A DNA stretch of 64,000 nt from assembly GCA_017474455.1 (NCBI GenBank), contig JAFVHP010000044.1, forward strand, positions 62,001-126,000, read 5' to 3'. Positions 8,547 through 18,835 of the stretch are shown here, piece after piece. Source of the stretch: Lachnospiraceae bacterium (GTDB lineage: Bacteria > Bacillota > Clostridia > Lachnospirales > Lachnospiraceae). Within the stretch, counting starts at the first letter, position 1; each line of letters opens with the position of its first letter. The position numbers and the translations under genes are program-made. A model generated the notes under the pieces. The model had not been told where the DNA came from and made no database searches. It worked only from the letters and a program-made list of their open reading frames with translations.

Positions 8547-9677
8547 TTAAACGCTGTCCACATAATCCCGGACATAATGGAGCGCTGCGCCGATCGGGGT
8601 AATATGCCTGGGCACCGTGCTCATGGTCACGAAATCCGCATTCTCCGCGAAAGGATTGCCCGCCATGACATACTGGCGGATGACCGGCAGATACGGACGC
8701 AGATATTCGGAAAATAATCCGCCCAGGACGACCTCGCAGTCCAGCGTCATGTTGATGGTGTTGACGGCGACCGCCAGATGGCGGAGCATATCGTACATCA
8801 GATTTTCATAAGGTACGTTGTGTTCGCTGACTCCCTTGAAGAATTCTTCCGCGGTGATCCCGAACGTCTCCTCGATCCGGCGGGGGATGCAGTACGCCTC
8901 CAGACAGCCGTTCTTGCCGCAGTTACAGGGCAGACCTCCCGGCTCGACACAGATATGGCCAAACTCACCGCTGTGATAATGATCCCCGGTATACGGGATG
9001 CCGTCCATCATGACTGCGCCGCCCACGCCGAACTCCAGTGAAATATAGGCCAGATGCTTTTTTTCTTCCCGCACATACCCTTCCACATAGCCGCTGGCGG
9101 ACGCGTCGTTATCCACAAATACGGGATACGGTATGTTCCGGGTCATGAAATCCAGCGGGACGTCCCGTATATGCAGCGTCGGGGCAAAAAGGATCTTTGT
9201 CCTGTCGGGCGTGATGAGGCCCGGGATGGTAACACCAACGCCGAGGATCTTGCCGCGGTCCGTTCCGGAATCGTCAAGGAATTCTTCCAGTATCTTCTCG
9301 AGTCCGTATTCCTGGCTGGAAAGCCGCGCCATGAAATCGAACGGGACGACCCTGTATGCCAGTTCGTTCAGTTTTAAGTCCACCGCGATCAGGCGCAGCT
9401 GGTTCTCGCTGACGGCGATCCCGATGGCGATGCGGGCGTCGGGTACGATCTCGAGCCCCTGGGCCCTGCGGCCGCCGGTCGACTGTTCTTCGCCGGAATA
9501 ACGGACCAGCCCTTCCTCTATCAGTTCATTCAGATTCTGATAGAGTGTCGGCATACTGATCTGGCAGGAATTGGCCAGTGTCTGTCTGGAGCAGAATTCA
9601 TTATTATGGTAGAGATACCTGTAAATACTGCTCCGCGCTGTCACGACGCCTGACTTCTTGATCATTGCCTGTGCCAT
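8547..9677 (-). CDS. xylR: ROK-family transcriptional regulator, XylR-like
   Basis: This 376-residue protein has an N-terminal winged helix (about residues 10-75: RQTLANSCQISMPTLYQNL) followed by a ROK sugar-kinase-like domain. The zinc motif is seen as CNCGKNGCLEAYC, and GVGVTIPGL and VDNDASASGY are typical ROK blocks. Such proteins repress xylose genes and release DNA on binding xylose. Its position at the head of xylAB and divergent from the sugar transporter supports that role. It probably acts at the repeated elements near 9776, 9906 and 20216, which is inference. GGAAGGAGA precedes the ATG. Confidence 0.85.
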   Translation of the reverse strand: MAQAMIKKSGVVTARSSIYRYLYHNNEFCSRQTLANSCQISMPTLYQNLNELIEEGLVRYSGEEQSTGGRRAQGLEIVPDARIAIGIAVSENQLRLIAVDLKLNELAYRVVPFDFMARLSSQEYGLEKILEEFLDDSGTDRGKILGVGVTIPGLITPDRTKILFAPTLHIRDVPLDFMTRNIPYPVFVDNDASASGYVEGYVREEKKHLAYISLEFGVGGAVMMDGIPYTGDHYHSGEFGHICVEPGGLPCNCGKNGCLEAYCIPRRIEETFGITAEEFFKGVSEHNVPYENLMYDMLRHLAVAVNTINMTLDCEVVLGGLFSEYLRPYLPVIRQYVMAGNPFAENADFVTMSTVPRHITPIGAALHYVRDYVDSV

Positions 9678-9775
9678 CTTCTTCTCCTTCCGGCCGCCGG
9701 ACAGCCTGCCTTCTTATTATGAATACACTCTCTGCAAGTGCTTTCCGTAATACAAGCTGTCTGGGATAATTCTAT

Positions 9776-9798
9776 TTTATAAAGTAGTTTTAGAAAAG
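9776..9798. promoter_or_regulatory. Candidate XylR operator on the xylR side
   Basis: A 23-bp element starting TTTATAAA and containing TTTAG matches the element at 9906-9928 at 17 positions. On the minus strand it coincides with a weak promoter (TTTACT, 17 bases, TAAAAT) for xylR, which would allow autoregulation. Confidence 0.45.
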
Positions 9799-9887
9799 TA
9801 AATAGTAAAAGTTATTATCTTGTTGTGCAATATGTACTAATTTTGATTCGTATATTCCGCTAATATACACAAATATGCAGAATCATG

Positions 9888-9928
9888 TTGACATGTATAT
9901 TAAGGATTTATAAAATTAGTTTAGCTAA
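9888..9928 (+). promoter_or_regulatory. Promoter and overlapping operator of the sugar ABC operon
   Basis: TTGACA (9888-9893) and TAAAAT (9911-9916) are 17 bases apart. The -10 is embedded in a 23-bp element (9906-9928) whose right half is the small dyad TTAGTTTAGCTAA, so a repressor bound there would block RNA polymerase. The same arrangement recurs before the GH3 transporter operon at 20216-20257. Confidence 0.7.
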
Positions 9929-9991
9929 GCAGAGGTAAGACATGCCCTGCAAAACACAAAGCTATAAACAGTTACTAAAAAGGAGGAAGTT

Positions 9992-11119
9992 ATGAAGAAA
10001 GTATTAGCTTTGATCCTGGCAGCTACAATGGCACTTGGCCTTGCTGCCTGCGCAGTCCCCGCAGCCGCTCCTGCAGCTGCTCCCGCAGCCGAAGCTGAAG
10101 CAGAAGCTCCCGCAGCCGAAGCTCCCGCAGCAGGCGGCGACCTGGTCGGTGTTGCAATGCCTACAAAGGATCTGCAGCGCTGGAATCAGGACGGCGAAAA
10201 CATGAAGGCTCAGCTCGAAGCTGCCGGCTATCAGGTCGACCTTCAGTATGGCGCCAATGATATCGCCACACAGGTTTCACAGATCGAAAACATGATCGCC
10301 AACGGATGCAAGGTCCTTGTTATTGCTTCCATCGACGGTGATTCCCTCGGAACAGTTCTGGCACAGGCGAAAGAAGCCGGCATCCCGGTCATCGCTTATG
10401 ACCGTCTGATCATGAACTCAGACGCTGTTTCCTACTATGCAACATTCGATAACTGGCTGGTCGGCACAAAGCAGGGCGAATTCATCCGTGACGCTCTGGA
10501 TCTCGACAACGCTGGCGACAAGACCTACAATATCGAGTTCATCACCGGCGACCCCGGCGACAACAACATCAACTTCTTCTTCGACGGCGCTATGTCCATC
10601 CTTCAGCCTTATCTGGATGCCGGCACTCTGGTATGCCCTTCCGGACAGGTCGAGAAGGCTGTCGTTGCTACAGCTAACTGGGCAACAGACGCTGCACAGT
10701 CCCGTTTTGAGAACATCCTGGCTGCAAACTATGCTGACGGCACACCGCTCGACGCTGTTCTTGCTTCCAACGACTCCACTGCTCTCGGCGTAGAAAACGC
10801 TCTTGCAGCTTCCTATGAAAATGATGTATATCCTGTCATCACCGGTCAGGACTGCGACATCGCTATCATGAAGAACCTCATCGAAGGCAGACAGGCAATG
10901 TCCGTATTCAAAGACACACGTACTCTGGCCGAGAAGACTGTTGCCATGGTCGATGCTCTGATGAAGGGCTCCGAGCCTCCGGTAAACGACACATCCACCT
11001 ATGACAACGGCACAGGCATCATCCCGAGCTACCTTTGCGAGCCCGTCGCCTGCACAGTCGACAACTATGAAGAGCTGCTGATCGAATCCGGATACTATAC
11101 AATGGACCAGATCCAGTAA
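9992..11119 (+). CDS. ChvE/XylF-like sugar-binding lipoprotein
   Basis: This is the substrate-binding part of a sugar ABC importer, probably for xylose or a related pentose. It has a signal peptide with lipobox LAAC (Cys20), an Ala/Pro/Glu linker to about residue 48, then a type I periplasmic-binding fold with VGVAMPTKDLQRW and IENMIANGCKVLVIASIDG as in ChvE. AGGAGG precedes the start. It is followed by GguA-like and GguB-like genes, the usual ChvE partner set. A strong hairpin separates it from the ATPase gene, fitting the common need for excess binding protein. The exact sugar is inferred from the divergent xylose genes. Confidence 0.85.
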   Translation: MKKVLALILAATMALGLAACAVPAAAPAAAPAAEAEAEAPAAEAPAAGGDLVGVAMPTKDLQRWNQDGENMKAQLEAAGYQVDLQYGANDIATQVSQIENMIANGCKVLVIASIDGDSLGTVLAQAKEAGIPVIAYDRLIMNSDAVSYYATFDNWLVGTKQGEFIRDALDLDNAGDKTYNIEFITGDPGDNNINFFFDGAMSILQPYLDAGTLVCPSGQVEKAVVATANWATDAAQSRFENILAANYADGTPLDAVLASNDSTALGVENALAASYENDVYPVITGQDCDIAIMKNLIEGRQAMSVFKDTRTLAEKTVAMVDALMKGSEPPVNDTSTYDNGTGIIPSYLCEPVACTVDNYEELLIESGYYTMDQIQ

Positions 11120-11147
11120 TCTGCACAGTTCCCGCATTTTAAAGATT

Positions 11148-11175
11148 CGGGTAAGGCAGGAAACTGCCTTACCCG
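11148..11175 (+). promoter_or_regulatory. Intercistronic hairpin after the binding protein gene
   Basis: A perfect 12-bp stem (CGGGTAAGGCAG and its complement) is capped by a GAAA tetraloop and followed by only a short T-poor tail. It likely protects the upstream message or partly terminates, lowering expression of the ATPase and permease. Confidence 0.6.
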
Positions 11176-11210
11176 TTCTCTGATATAAGAGGAATTACGG
11201 AGGAGTAGTT

Positions 11211-12764
11211 GTGGCTGACAATATTCTGGAAATGAGAGGGATCACCAAGCAGTTCCCCGCTACCAGAGCTCTTGACGACGTAAATTTTGTCGTTAAGAGA
11301 GGCAGTATTCACGCGCTGGTAGGTGAGAACGGCGCCGGCAAATCCACACTGATGAAGATACTCAGCGGGATCTGGCCCTACGGCACCTACAGCGGGGATG
11401 TTATTTACGAAGGAGAAGTCTGCAAATTCTCCAAGATCAAAGACAGCGAGGAAAAAGGCATCGTCGTTATCCATCAGGAACTGGCCCTGGTTCCCTATAT
11501 GACGATCGGCGAAAACATGTTCCTCGGCAACGAACGCGGCAAAAAGTTCGCGATCAACTGGGACGAGACCTATGCGGAAGCCGATAAATACCTGAAGATG
11601 GTCGGCCTGACGGAGTCTTCCAAAACACTGATCAAAGACATCGGTGTCGGCAAACAGCAGATGACGGAGATCGCCAAGGCGCTGGCAAAGAACGCGAAGC
11701 TCCTTGTCCTGGACGAGCCCACATCTTCCCTGAATGAGGAAGATTCAAAAGCTCTTCTGGATATGCTCCTGGAGTTCAAGAAACAGGGCATGACTTCCAT
11801 CATCATTTCCCACAAGCTGAACGAAGTCTCTTATGTTGCGGACGATATCACTATCCTGCGTGACGGCAAGACCATTGAAACGCTGGTCAAGGGTGTCGAC
11901 GATATCGGTGAAAACCGCATTATCCGCGGCATGGTCGGCCGTGAGATGTCTGACCGTTTCCCGGAAAGGCACGGGGTGAAGATCGGGGATGTGGCGCTGG
12001 AAGTGGAAAACTGGAATGTCTATCATCCGATCTATACGGAAAAGAAAGTTGTCGACAACGTTTCCTTCCATGTCAGGAAGGGCGAAGTTGTCGGTTTTTC
12101 CGGTCTGATGGGCGCCGGGCGCACGGAACTTGCGATGAGCATTTTCGGGCACAGCTACGGCACGAACATCTCCGGAACCATAAAGATCAACGGGAAAGAA
12201 GTAAAGCTCCATTCCCCCAGGCAGGCCATTGAAGAAGGACTCGCCTATGTTACCGAAGACCGCAAGGGGAGCGGACTGATCCTTTCCAATACCATCGCAG
12301 TGAATACGACGCTCGCGAATCTGAAGGGCGTTACAAGGCACGGCGTCATCAATCCTGAAAAGGAACTGGCGATCGCTGAGGAATACAGGCAGAAACTCCG
12401 CACCAAAACGCCTTCCGTCCAGCTTAACGTCAGCTCTCTTTCGGGCGGCAACCAGCAGAAAGTCCTGCTGTCCAAGTGGATGTATACGGAACCGGACATC
12501 CTGATCCTGGACGAGCCTACCCGCGGTATCGACGTCGGCGCGAAATATGAGATCTACTGTATCATCAACGATCTGGTCGCGGAAGGGAAGTCCGTGATCA
12601 TGATCTCATCGGAACTTCCCGAAGTACTGGGCATGAGCGACAGAATCTACGTTTTGAATGAAGGCCGCATCGTCGGCGAATTTAACCGCGGCGAGGCCGA
12701 TCAGGAGAAGATCATGTCCTGCATCATCTCGGCAGATTCTGCACCAAAGGAGCAAAAGTCATGA
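11211..12764 (+). CDS. gguA: Sugar ABC transporter ATPase, GguA-like
   Basis: This 517-residue cytoplasmic ATPase has two nucleotide-binding halves, as in the RbsA/XylG/GguA family. The first half has Walker [10 protein letters not shown] and Walker [12 protein letters not shown]. The second has [14 protein letters not shown] and [13 protein letters not shown]. The start is GTG at 11211, supported by a GGAGGAG site; there is no nearer ATG. It overlaps the permease gene by four bases (ATGA), so the two are coupled. Together with the upstream lipoprotein it forms a complete CUT2-type importer. Confidence 0.92.
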   Translation: MADNILEMRGITKQFPATRALDDVNFVVKRGSIHALVGENGAGKSTLMKILSGIWPYGTYSGDVIYEGEVCKFSKIKDSEEKGIVVIHQELALVPYMTIGENMFLGNERGKKFAINWDETYAEADKYLKMVGLTESSKTLIKDIGVGKQQMTEIAKALAKNAKLLVLDEPTSSLNEEDSKALLDMLLEFKKQGMTSIIISHKLNEVSYVADDITILRDGKTIETLVKGVDDIGENRIIRGMVGREMSDRFPERHGVKIGDVALEVENWNVYHPIYTEKKVVDNVSFHVRKGEVVGFSGLMGAGRTELAMSIFGHSYGTNISGTIKINGKEVKLHSPRQAIEEGLAYVTEDRKGSGLILSNTIAVNTTLANLKGVTRHGVINPEKELAIAEEYRQKLRTKTPSVQLNVSSLSGGNQQKVLLSKWMYTEPDILILDEPTRGIDVGAKYEIYCIINDLVAEGKSVIMISSELPEVLGMSDRIYVLNEGRIVGEFNRGEADQEKIMSCIISADSAPKEQKS

Positions 12765-13933
12765 TAACAAAGAATAAAATACTGGAATTTGTCCAGAAGT
12801 ATACGATGGTCATCGCGCTTGTCCTGGTCACCGCCTTCTTCGCCTGGAGGACAGGCGGCAAGCTGCTCATGCCGCAGAACATTACGAACATCATTTCACA
12901 GAACGCCTACGTGTTTATCCTGGCGACCGGTATGCTCTGCTGCATCCTGACCGGCGGCAACATCGATCTGTCTGTCGGCTCGGTCGTCTGTTTCGTCGGT
13001 ACGATCGGCGCGGTCCTGATGCACAAAGAACTGAATATGTGGCTGGCCGTTATCGTAATGCTGGCTGTCGGCCTGGCGATCGGCGCATGGCAGGCTTTCT
13101 GGATCGCTTACGTCAAAGTACCTCCCTTTATCACGACGCTTTCCGGCATGATGGTATTCCGCGGCCTTTCCAACGTGGTCCTGCAGGGCAAGACCATGGC
13201 TGTCACGAACGAAAAGTTCGTCCAGATCTTCGGCGGCGGCTCCAAGTGCTATGTCCCCGATATTTTCGGCGGTGCTGAGATCAACATCCTCTGTCTGGTC
13301 GTCGGCATCATCGCCTGCGCACTGTACCTGTTCTTTACTTTCCGCAACCGGTTCATGAGAAAGAAGGTAGGCCTCCAGGTCGAATCGATGGCCATGGCTT
13401 TGGTACGTGCGGTCGTCATCGTCGCAGTCGTGATGTTCTTCACCCTGCGCCTGAGCCAGTATAAAGGTCTTCCGATGGTTCTGATCTGGGTCATCCTGAT
13501 CATCCTGATCTACACATACATTACTTCCAAGACCACCGTCGGCCGTTACCTGTACGCGATCGGCGGCAACGAGACCGCGACAGAGCTTTCCGGTATCAAC
13601 ACCAAGAAGATCTACTTCTTCGCGTATGCGAACATGGGCCTTCTCGCCGGCCTCGCCGGTATCCTTACCATTGCGCGTCTGACCTCGGCCCAGCCGACTT
13701 ACGGGCAGAGCTACGAAATGGATGCCATCGGCTCCTGCTTCATCGGCGGTGCTTCCGCCTACGGCGGTATCGGTACCGTTCCCGGCGTTATCGTCGGTGC
13801 CCTTCTGATGGGTGTTATCAATATCGGTATGAGTATCATGGGCGTTGACGCCAACTACCAGAAAGTTGTCAAAGGCCTGGTCCTTCTGGCAGCTGTCATC
13901 TTCGACGTTGTATCCAAGAAGAAGAACAGATAA
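12761..13933 (+). CDS. gguB: Sugar ABC transporter permease, GguB-like
   Basis: This 390-residue polytopic permease of the CUT2 class has about ten hydrophobic segments and the family block [10 protein letters not shown] near residue 66. A late segment with [13 protein letters not shown] followed by [14 protein letters not shown] is typical of XylH/GguB proteins. It forms the membrane channel for the importer encoded by the two upstream genes. Its start overlaps the ATPase stop (ATGA). A strong bidirectional-looking terminator follows the stop codon. Confidence 0.92.
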   Translation: MITKNKILEFVQKYTMVIALVLVTAFFAWRTGGKLLMPQNITNIISQNAYVFILATGMLCCILTGGNIDLSVGSVVCFVGTIGAVLMHKELNMWLAVIVMLAVGLAIGAWQAFWIAYVKVPPFITTLSGMMVFRGLSNVVLQGKTMAVTNEKFVQIFGGGSKCYVPDIFGGAEINILCLVVGIIACALYLFFTFRNRFMRKKVGLQVESMAMALVRAVVIVAVVMFFTLRLSQYKGLPMVLIWVILIILIYTYITSKTTVGRYLYAIGGNETATELSGINTKKIYFFAYANMGLLAGLAGILTIARLTSAQPTYGQSYEMDAIGSCFIGGASAYGGIGTVPGVIVGALLMGVINIGMSIMGVDANYQKVVKGLVLLAAVIFDVVSKKKNR

Positions 13934-13966
13934 TACATAACTGAGATTATCGCAGGATCTTAGCTA

Positions 13967-14020
13967 AGAGGGGCGGCTGTACCGGCAACGGTGCAGCCGC
14001 CTCTCTTTCTGCCTTTTTAC
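13967..14020 (+). terminator. Terminator of the sugar ABC operon
   Basis: A long G/C-rich stem (AGAGGGGCGGCTGTACCG with its near-complement, tip GCAA) is followed by CTTTCTGCCTTTTT. Confidence 0.75.
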
Positions 14021-14100
14021 CGCCCTTTTGTTGCCCTCTTGCTGCCCTCTTACTGCCCTTCCATATCTGTTATCCGGCGCAGGTTTGCAGGTCTGCTGTC

Positions 14101-14302
14101 CCTCCGCGCTCCGGAAGCCGGGGCATACATACTTTTCTCATACAGCCGGAAATATATATGTACCAAACCAGATCCGGGAAGAGAAAAGGAGATTGAAAGG
14201 GTATGAATCAGGGGCTTTGATACAGACAAATGATCTTATTTATGCTGTACTATATGTGTATTGCAGCTTCAACTAAACTTCTGAAGGCGGTATTCACATA
14301 CC
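14101..14302. repeat. Diverged intergenic repeat, copy 1
   Basis: About 200 bp resembling copy 2 338 bases downstream. Shared blocks include GCTCCGGAAGCCGG, CATACATACTTTTCTCA, ATCAAACCAGATCC-like text, GAAAGGG and TATATGTGT. Neither copy carries a supportable gene. Function is unknown. Confidence 0.6.
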
Positions 14303-14438
14303 ACTCACCCTTCTTTCTATATCTCATCCGTACCTGGATCCCATTTTTCGCTGGATAGATCGGCTATATTCGATTCAAACACATATCACCCGCACTGATC
14401 CTGTTGATTAATATGTATGATCCGCAGACAGCCCCCAG

Positions 14439-14641
14439 CCTCCGTGCTCCGGAAGCCGGGTGACATACATACTTTTCTCACATGACTGGCAGTCTATATG
14501 TATCAAACCAGATCCAGGCAGAGAGAATCACATAGAAAGGGCATGTGTTATGAACCATGGTACATATTAATATCTTATTCGGGCGAATTATATGTGTTTT
14601 GCGACGGCAGCTTTGTTTCTGATAAAAGCATTTACATATTG
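14439..14641. repeat. Diverged intergenic repeat, copy 2
   Basis: The second copy of the roughly 200-bp element, with the same blocks in the same order and many substitutions plus small indels. It lies in the 680-bp gene-free stretch between the convergent sugar ABC operon and the GH3 operon; apart from these copies and two terminators I see nothing else there. Confidence 0.6.
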
Positions 14642-14702
14642 TATTCTTCTTTCTGAATACAAAAGATAAGAGAGTGTTATTTGACCGCATATGACCGTCC
14701 GC

Positions 14703-14733
14703 CAAAAAAGGGAGGGGGCAAGGCCCCTCCCTT
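14703..14733 (-). terminator. Terminator of the GH3 transporter operon
   Basis: On the minus strand GGGAGGGG pairs with CCCCTCCC across a short loop and is followed by six T residues, about 70 bases after the GH3 stop. Confidence 0.8.
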
Positions 14734-14801
14734 CATTAATTCCTGTTCCGGATCATTTCCACCGGATAACTACCGGATATAAACTACCGGGCAGCTTGCC
14801 T

Positions 14802-16886
14802 TCAGATCTCTATGCTGAGGCCTCCGGCCGCTTTTCCGGGCTGGCCGAACCCGGCGCAGACCGTCCATCTGCCGCTTCCGGGACGGCGTATGCCGTCTTC
14901 CCCGACCACAGTGAAAGCCCTGGGATCCAGCGGGAGCGTCAGTTCACGGCTCTCCCCGCCGCCAAGGCCGATCCGTTCAAAGCCGGCCAGTACCGGATTC
15001 GTCGGCGCATCCTTATCATCTTCGTCCCTGACGTAGACCTGCACCACTTCTTCCGCGGTGAACGGACTCTTATTCGTAACCGTGACCTTAACAGCCTTTT
15101 CAGGGCTGTCTGAAGGCTCTGCCTTAAGCCCTGACAGCACGAATTCCGCATAACTTAAGCCGTAGCCGAAGGGATACAGCGGTTCGCCTTCGTAATATTT
15201 ATAAGTACGGTTCTTCATGGAGTAATCCGTGAACGCGGGGATCTCTTCCAGCGCCCCATTCCGGTAGAATGTCACAGGGAGCTTGCCCGAAGGGGAGACT
15301 TCCCCGAACAGGAGCTTCGCGACCGCGCGGCCGCCCTGGGCGCCGGGATACCAGGCAAGGAATACCGCATCCGCCCTATCGTCGGCCTCGGAAACATCCA
15401 TGGCGCTGCCGCCCGCAAGGATGACTATGGTCGGCCTGTTCTCGTTAAGGACCGCGGACAGGAGCTTCCTCTGGGGCTCGGGCAGGAGGAGATCCGGCTT
15501 GTCGCCTGTGCCATCCGGATTGCTATCGTCCGGCTCTTCTCCCTCCAGGCGCTCGTCATAGCCCAGGACCAGGATCACCACGTCGCTCGCGCGGGCTGTT
15601 GCCCTGGCTTCCGCCAGACGGTCATCCGCCTGTGCCAGGGGCTCTATCCGGTCTTTGAACAGGTGGCAGCCCTCGGAGTACAGGACGCGCCCGTGGCCTT
15701 CCATTTTTTCCTGTATTCCTTCCAGGATCGTAATATATCTTGAGGAAGTCCCGTAATAGTTGCCGATCAGGGCGCCGCGGCTGTTGGCGTTGGGCCCGAT
15801 CACGCCGATTGTACCGATCTTATCCGCGTCCAGCGGCAGGATCCCGTTGTTCTTTAACAGCACACAGCTTTCGAGAGCGGCTTTTTCAGCCAGCGCCATA
15901 TGCTCCGGACATTCCACAGCCGTATAGGGGATAGCGTCGTATTCGCTCCCCTCTCCCATGATGCCCAGAAGATACCGGGTCGTGAACACGCGGACGGCTG
16001 CCTCTGTGACCATATCTTCGGTCGCGAGGCCCAGTTCCACCGCCCTGACGATGTTCAGGAACGTGCAGCCGCAGTTTAAGTCGCACCCCATGGACAGCGC
16101 CAGCGCCGCGGACTCGTCCGCCGTCGCCGTCACATTGTGTCCGGTGTGGAAATCGCGGATCGCCCAGCAGTCAGAGACCACATGGCCCTTGAAGCCCCAT
16201 TTTTCACGCAGCGTCTCCTTCAGGAGGAAACGGCTGCCGCAGCACGGCTCCCCATTGGTCCGGTTATATGCGCCCATGACCGATTCCACGCCGGCCTTTT
16301 TCACCAGGTCCTCAAAAGCGGGGAGATATGTTTCTTCCAGATCTTTCGGGGTCGCCTCGGCGTCAAAGCTGTGCCGTATGGCCTCAGGGCCGCTGTGCAC
16401 GGCGAAATGCTTCGCGCAGGCAGCGACTTTCATTGTTTCGCCCGACCCCTGCAGACCGCGCACGTAAGCCTGGCCCATGCGGGACGTCAGGTACGGGTCC
16501 TCGCCATAGGTCTCATGTCCCCTGCCCCAGCGCGGGTCGCGGAAAATATTGATGTTGGGCGACCAGAACGTCAGCCCGTGATAAATATCCCTGTCGCCAA
16601 GCGCGGACACAGCGTTGTATTTCGCGCGTCCTTCCGTCGCCGATACGTCACCCAGTTTCTCTACAAGTTTGTCATCAAATGTGGCGGCAAGGCCGATGGC
16701 CTGCGGAAAGCTGGTGGCTGTGCCGCCCCTTGCCACGCCGTGGAGCGCTTCGTTCCACCAGTTATATGCAGGTATCCCCAGCCTTTCATTGGCGGGCGCG
16801 TCGAAACGCAGCTGCTCCGCTTTTTCATCCAGCGTCATCTTCGCGACGAGCGCTTCTGCCTTCCTGCGGGCTTCTTTTCGGTCCAT
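14802..16886 (-). CDS. Glycoside hydrolase family 3 beta-xylosidase/beta-glucosidase
   Basis: This 694-residue enzyme without a signal peptide is probably cytoplasmic. It has the GH3 order: N-terminal barrel with YNWWNEALHGVAR and FPQAIGLAATFD, the nucleophile Asp in HVVSDCWA, then the alpha/beta C-terminal domain (VVILVLGYDERLEGE, WYPGAQGG) and a fibronectin-III-like tail (YPFGYGLSY onward). The WWNEALHG segment is more typical of GH3 beta-xylosidases than of glucosidases. It is last in an operon with an oligosaccharide ABC importer, so it likely hydrolyses imported xylo-oligosaccharides to xylose for xylAB. Substrate is inferred from motif and context. Confidence 0.88.
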   Translation of the reverse strand: MDRKEARRKAEALVAKMTLDEKAEQLRFDAPANERLGIPAYNWWNEALHGVARGGTATSFPQAIGLAATFDDKLVEKLGDVSATEGRAKYNAVSALGDRDIYHGLTFWSPNINIFRDPRWGRGHETYGEDPYLTSRMGQAYVRGLQGSGETMKVAACAKHFAVHSGPEAIRHSFDAEATPKDLEETYLPAFEDLVKKAGVESVMGAYNRTNGEPCCGSRFLLKETLREKWGFKGHVVSDCWAIRDFHTGHNVTATADESAALALSMGCDLNCGCTFLNIVRAVELGLATEDMVTEAAVRVFTTRYLLGIMGEGSEYDAIPYTAVECPEHMALAEKAALESCVLLKNNGILPLDADKIGTIGVIGPNANSRGALIGNYYGTSSRYITILEGIQEKMEGHGRVLYSEGCHLFKDRIEPLAQADDRLAEARATARASDVVILVLGYDERLEGEEPDDSNPDGTGDKPDLLLPEPQRKLLSAVLNENRPTIVILAGGSAMDVSEADDRADAVFLAWYPGAQGGRAVAKLLFGEVSPSGKLPVTFYRNGALEEIPAFTDYSMKNRTYKYYEGEPLYPFGYGLSYAEFVLSGLKAEPSDSPEKAVKVTVTNKSPFTAEEVVQVYVRDEDDKDAPTNPVLAGFERIGLGGGESRELTLPLDPRAFTVVGEDGIRRPGSGRWTVCAGFGQPGKAAGGLSIEI

Positions 16887-16995
16887 ATTCCTCCTTTTTC
16901 CGGAAAACTTAAGCCGGCATACAAGTATATGCCGGCTTACAGCTTTGCCCGGTAATCAGTTTAAACCGTTGACTATGTTGACAGTTTAAGGCCGG

Positions 16996-17826
16996 TCAGC
17001 CCTTGATGGCGCCGGCGATAAAGCTTTCCTGGATCCTCTTGCTCAGGAAAACGTAAACGATAAGTGTCGGGAACGTGCCCAGTACGAGTGCCGCGCCGAT
17101 CGGTCCCCATGCTGTCGTATACTGCCCGGACAGCGCCTGGATACCTACGGGCAGGGTCTTCAGGGACGTCTTGCTGATGAAGATGTTGGCGAACATCAGC
17201 TCGTTCCAGCACTGCAGGAACGTGTAGATACCGACTGTCGCGACAGCAGGCTTCATCAGCGGGACAATGATCCTGAAAAAGATGCCCCAGACATTGCAGC
17301 CGTCCATGCAGGCCGCTTCATCCAGTTCCCTCGGGATCTCGTTCATGAACCCGGTGCAGACCAGGATCGCCATGGAAAGCGAAAACGCCGCGTACGGCAC
17401 GATCAGCGCCGCGTATGTATTGAGCAGGTGAAGCCTGGACAGCGTCACGTAGACCGGCACGATGGAAGCGTGGATCGGTATGGTCAGTCCCAGCATAAAG
17501 AACCTGTTCAGCCTTCTTCTCTGCTTCCAGATCAGGCGCGTCAGAGCGAATGTCGCCATCAGCGCGACCGCCAGCGTGATCATGATCGTGATGACCGCCA
17601 CGATGATACTGTTCAGGAAATACTTGGCCATATGGCCGGTGTTCAGCGCGCTCGTATAGTTGGACCAGAGCCAGTGCCGGGGGAGCCCCGCCACGTTGGC
17701 GCCGAATATCTCCTCATTGTCCTTTAAGGAGAACGTGAACATCCAGTATACCGGGAAAAGGTTGATCAGCGCCCAGAGTACGAGTCCGACATAAATGACT
17801 GTGCGAATGGCTTTTGAATTCTTCAT
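16996..17826 (-). CDS. Carbohydrate ABC transporter permease, MalG-type
   Basis: This 276-residue membrane protein has about six transmembrane segments and an EAA loop (EIPRELDEAACMDGCN) that contacts the ATPase. It is the second permease of a CUT1 importer. Its start lies one base after the stop of the first permease. No ATPase gene is in the operon, so a shared MsmK-type ATPase elsewhere in the genome is expected, as is common in Firmicutes. Confidence 0.92.
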   Translation of the reverse strand: MKNSKAIRTVIYVGLVLWALINLFPVYWMFTFSLKDNEEIFGANVAGLPRHWLWSNYTSALNTGHMAKYFLNSIIVAVITIMITLAVALMATFALTRLIWKQRRRLNRFFMLGLTIPIHASIVPVYVTLSRLHLLNTYAALIVPYAAFSLSMAILVCTGFMNEIPRELDEAACMDGCNVWGIFFRIIVPLMKPAVATVGIYTFLQCWNELMFANIFISKTSLKTLPVGIQALSGQYTTAWGPIGAALVLGTFPTLIVYVFLSKRIQESFIAGAIKG

Positions 17827-17827
17827 G

Positions 17828-18706
17828 TCAATCCTCCTCTCTGAATATCGCGTTGATCAGCAGTGCAAAGGCAAAGCACAGGATGATCAGCATCACGGCG
17901 ATCGTACTGCCCATACCGTAGCGGTTGCGCAAAAACAGCATACTGATCATCAGCGTGCTGGGCACTTCCGTGGAATGGAACGGGCCGCCGTTCGTCAGTA
18001 CGTATATAAGGTCGAAGGATTTCAGCGAGCCGGTGATGGCAAAGATAACGCTGATCCGAATGATCGGTTTGATATAGGGAAGCACGATGTAGCGGTTGAC
18101 CTTCGCGTCGGACGCTCCGTCGAGCATGGCCGCTTCCCTGAGCTCTGTCGGGACGCTCTTTACGCCCGCGTACAAAAGCAGCATATGATAGCCGACATAC
18201 TGCCACAGCGTCGGGACGAATACCGCCCCCAGCGCGGTCTCTCTCTTCCCCAGCCAGATCCTGGTCAGGTCATCCCGTCCGATAGCCCTTAAGAAAACGT
18301 TCAGGATACCGTAATCGGGGTTATAGATCTTCAGCCACAGCTGGCCGATGACTACGGTCGAGATCAGGACCGGCATGAAATAGATCGAAAGGAACGCTCT
18401 CTCGCCCTTTATTCCTTTGCCCAGCGCCAGTGCCAGCGCAAGGGCCAGCGGGAGCTGGAGGAAAACGGACAGCGCAGCCAGCAGCAGGGAATTGCGCAGC
18501 GCTTTCATAAAGCCGATGGCATTGCTCGAAAACAGTTCCTTATAATTGGCAAAACCGATAAAAGTCTTCGCGCCGATGCCGTTCCAGTCAAAGAAGCTGT
18601 AATAAGCCGACATGACGATGGGCGCGATCAGCACTCCGCAGAACAGAAGGAGCGCAGGCAGGAGAAAGACGATGATATGGAATTTGTTGCTGTATAGTTT
18701 GTTCAT
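17828..18706 (-). CDS. Carbohydrate ABC transporter permease, MalF/UgpA-type
   Basis: This 292-residue protein has about six transmembrane segments and the EAA loop VPTELREAAMLDGASD. It forms a heterodimer with the downstream permease to pass sugars captured by the lipoprotein encoded upstream. The gene order lipoprotein, MalF-type, MalG-type, glycosidase is standard for oligosaccharide uptake in Clostridia. Confidence 0.92.
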   Translation of the reverse strand: MNKLYSNKFHIIVFLLPALLLFCGVLIAPIVMSAYYSFFDWNGIGAKTFIGFANYKELFSSNAIGFMKALRNSLLLAALSVFLQLPLALALALALGKGIKGERAFLSIYFMPVLISTVVIGQLWLKIYNPDYGILNVFLRAIGRDDLTRIWLGKRETALGAVFVPTLWQYVGYHMLLLYAGVKSVPTELREAAMLDGASDAKVNRYIVLPYIKPIIRISVIFAITGSLKSFDLIYVLTNGGPFHSTEVPSTLMISMLFLRNRYGMGSTIAVMLIILCFAFALLINAIFREED

Positions 18707-18835
18707 TAAAAGTTCCTTTCTACCAAACGGGCGGCTTCCCCAGGACCGTGACAGTCTGAGAAAGCCGCTCCGCTTCAGCCTAAAGGATCACTGCAAAAAG
18801 GATCACTGCTTAATATACTGCTATCGTACCGTCCA

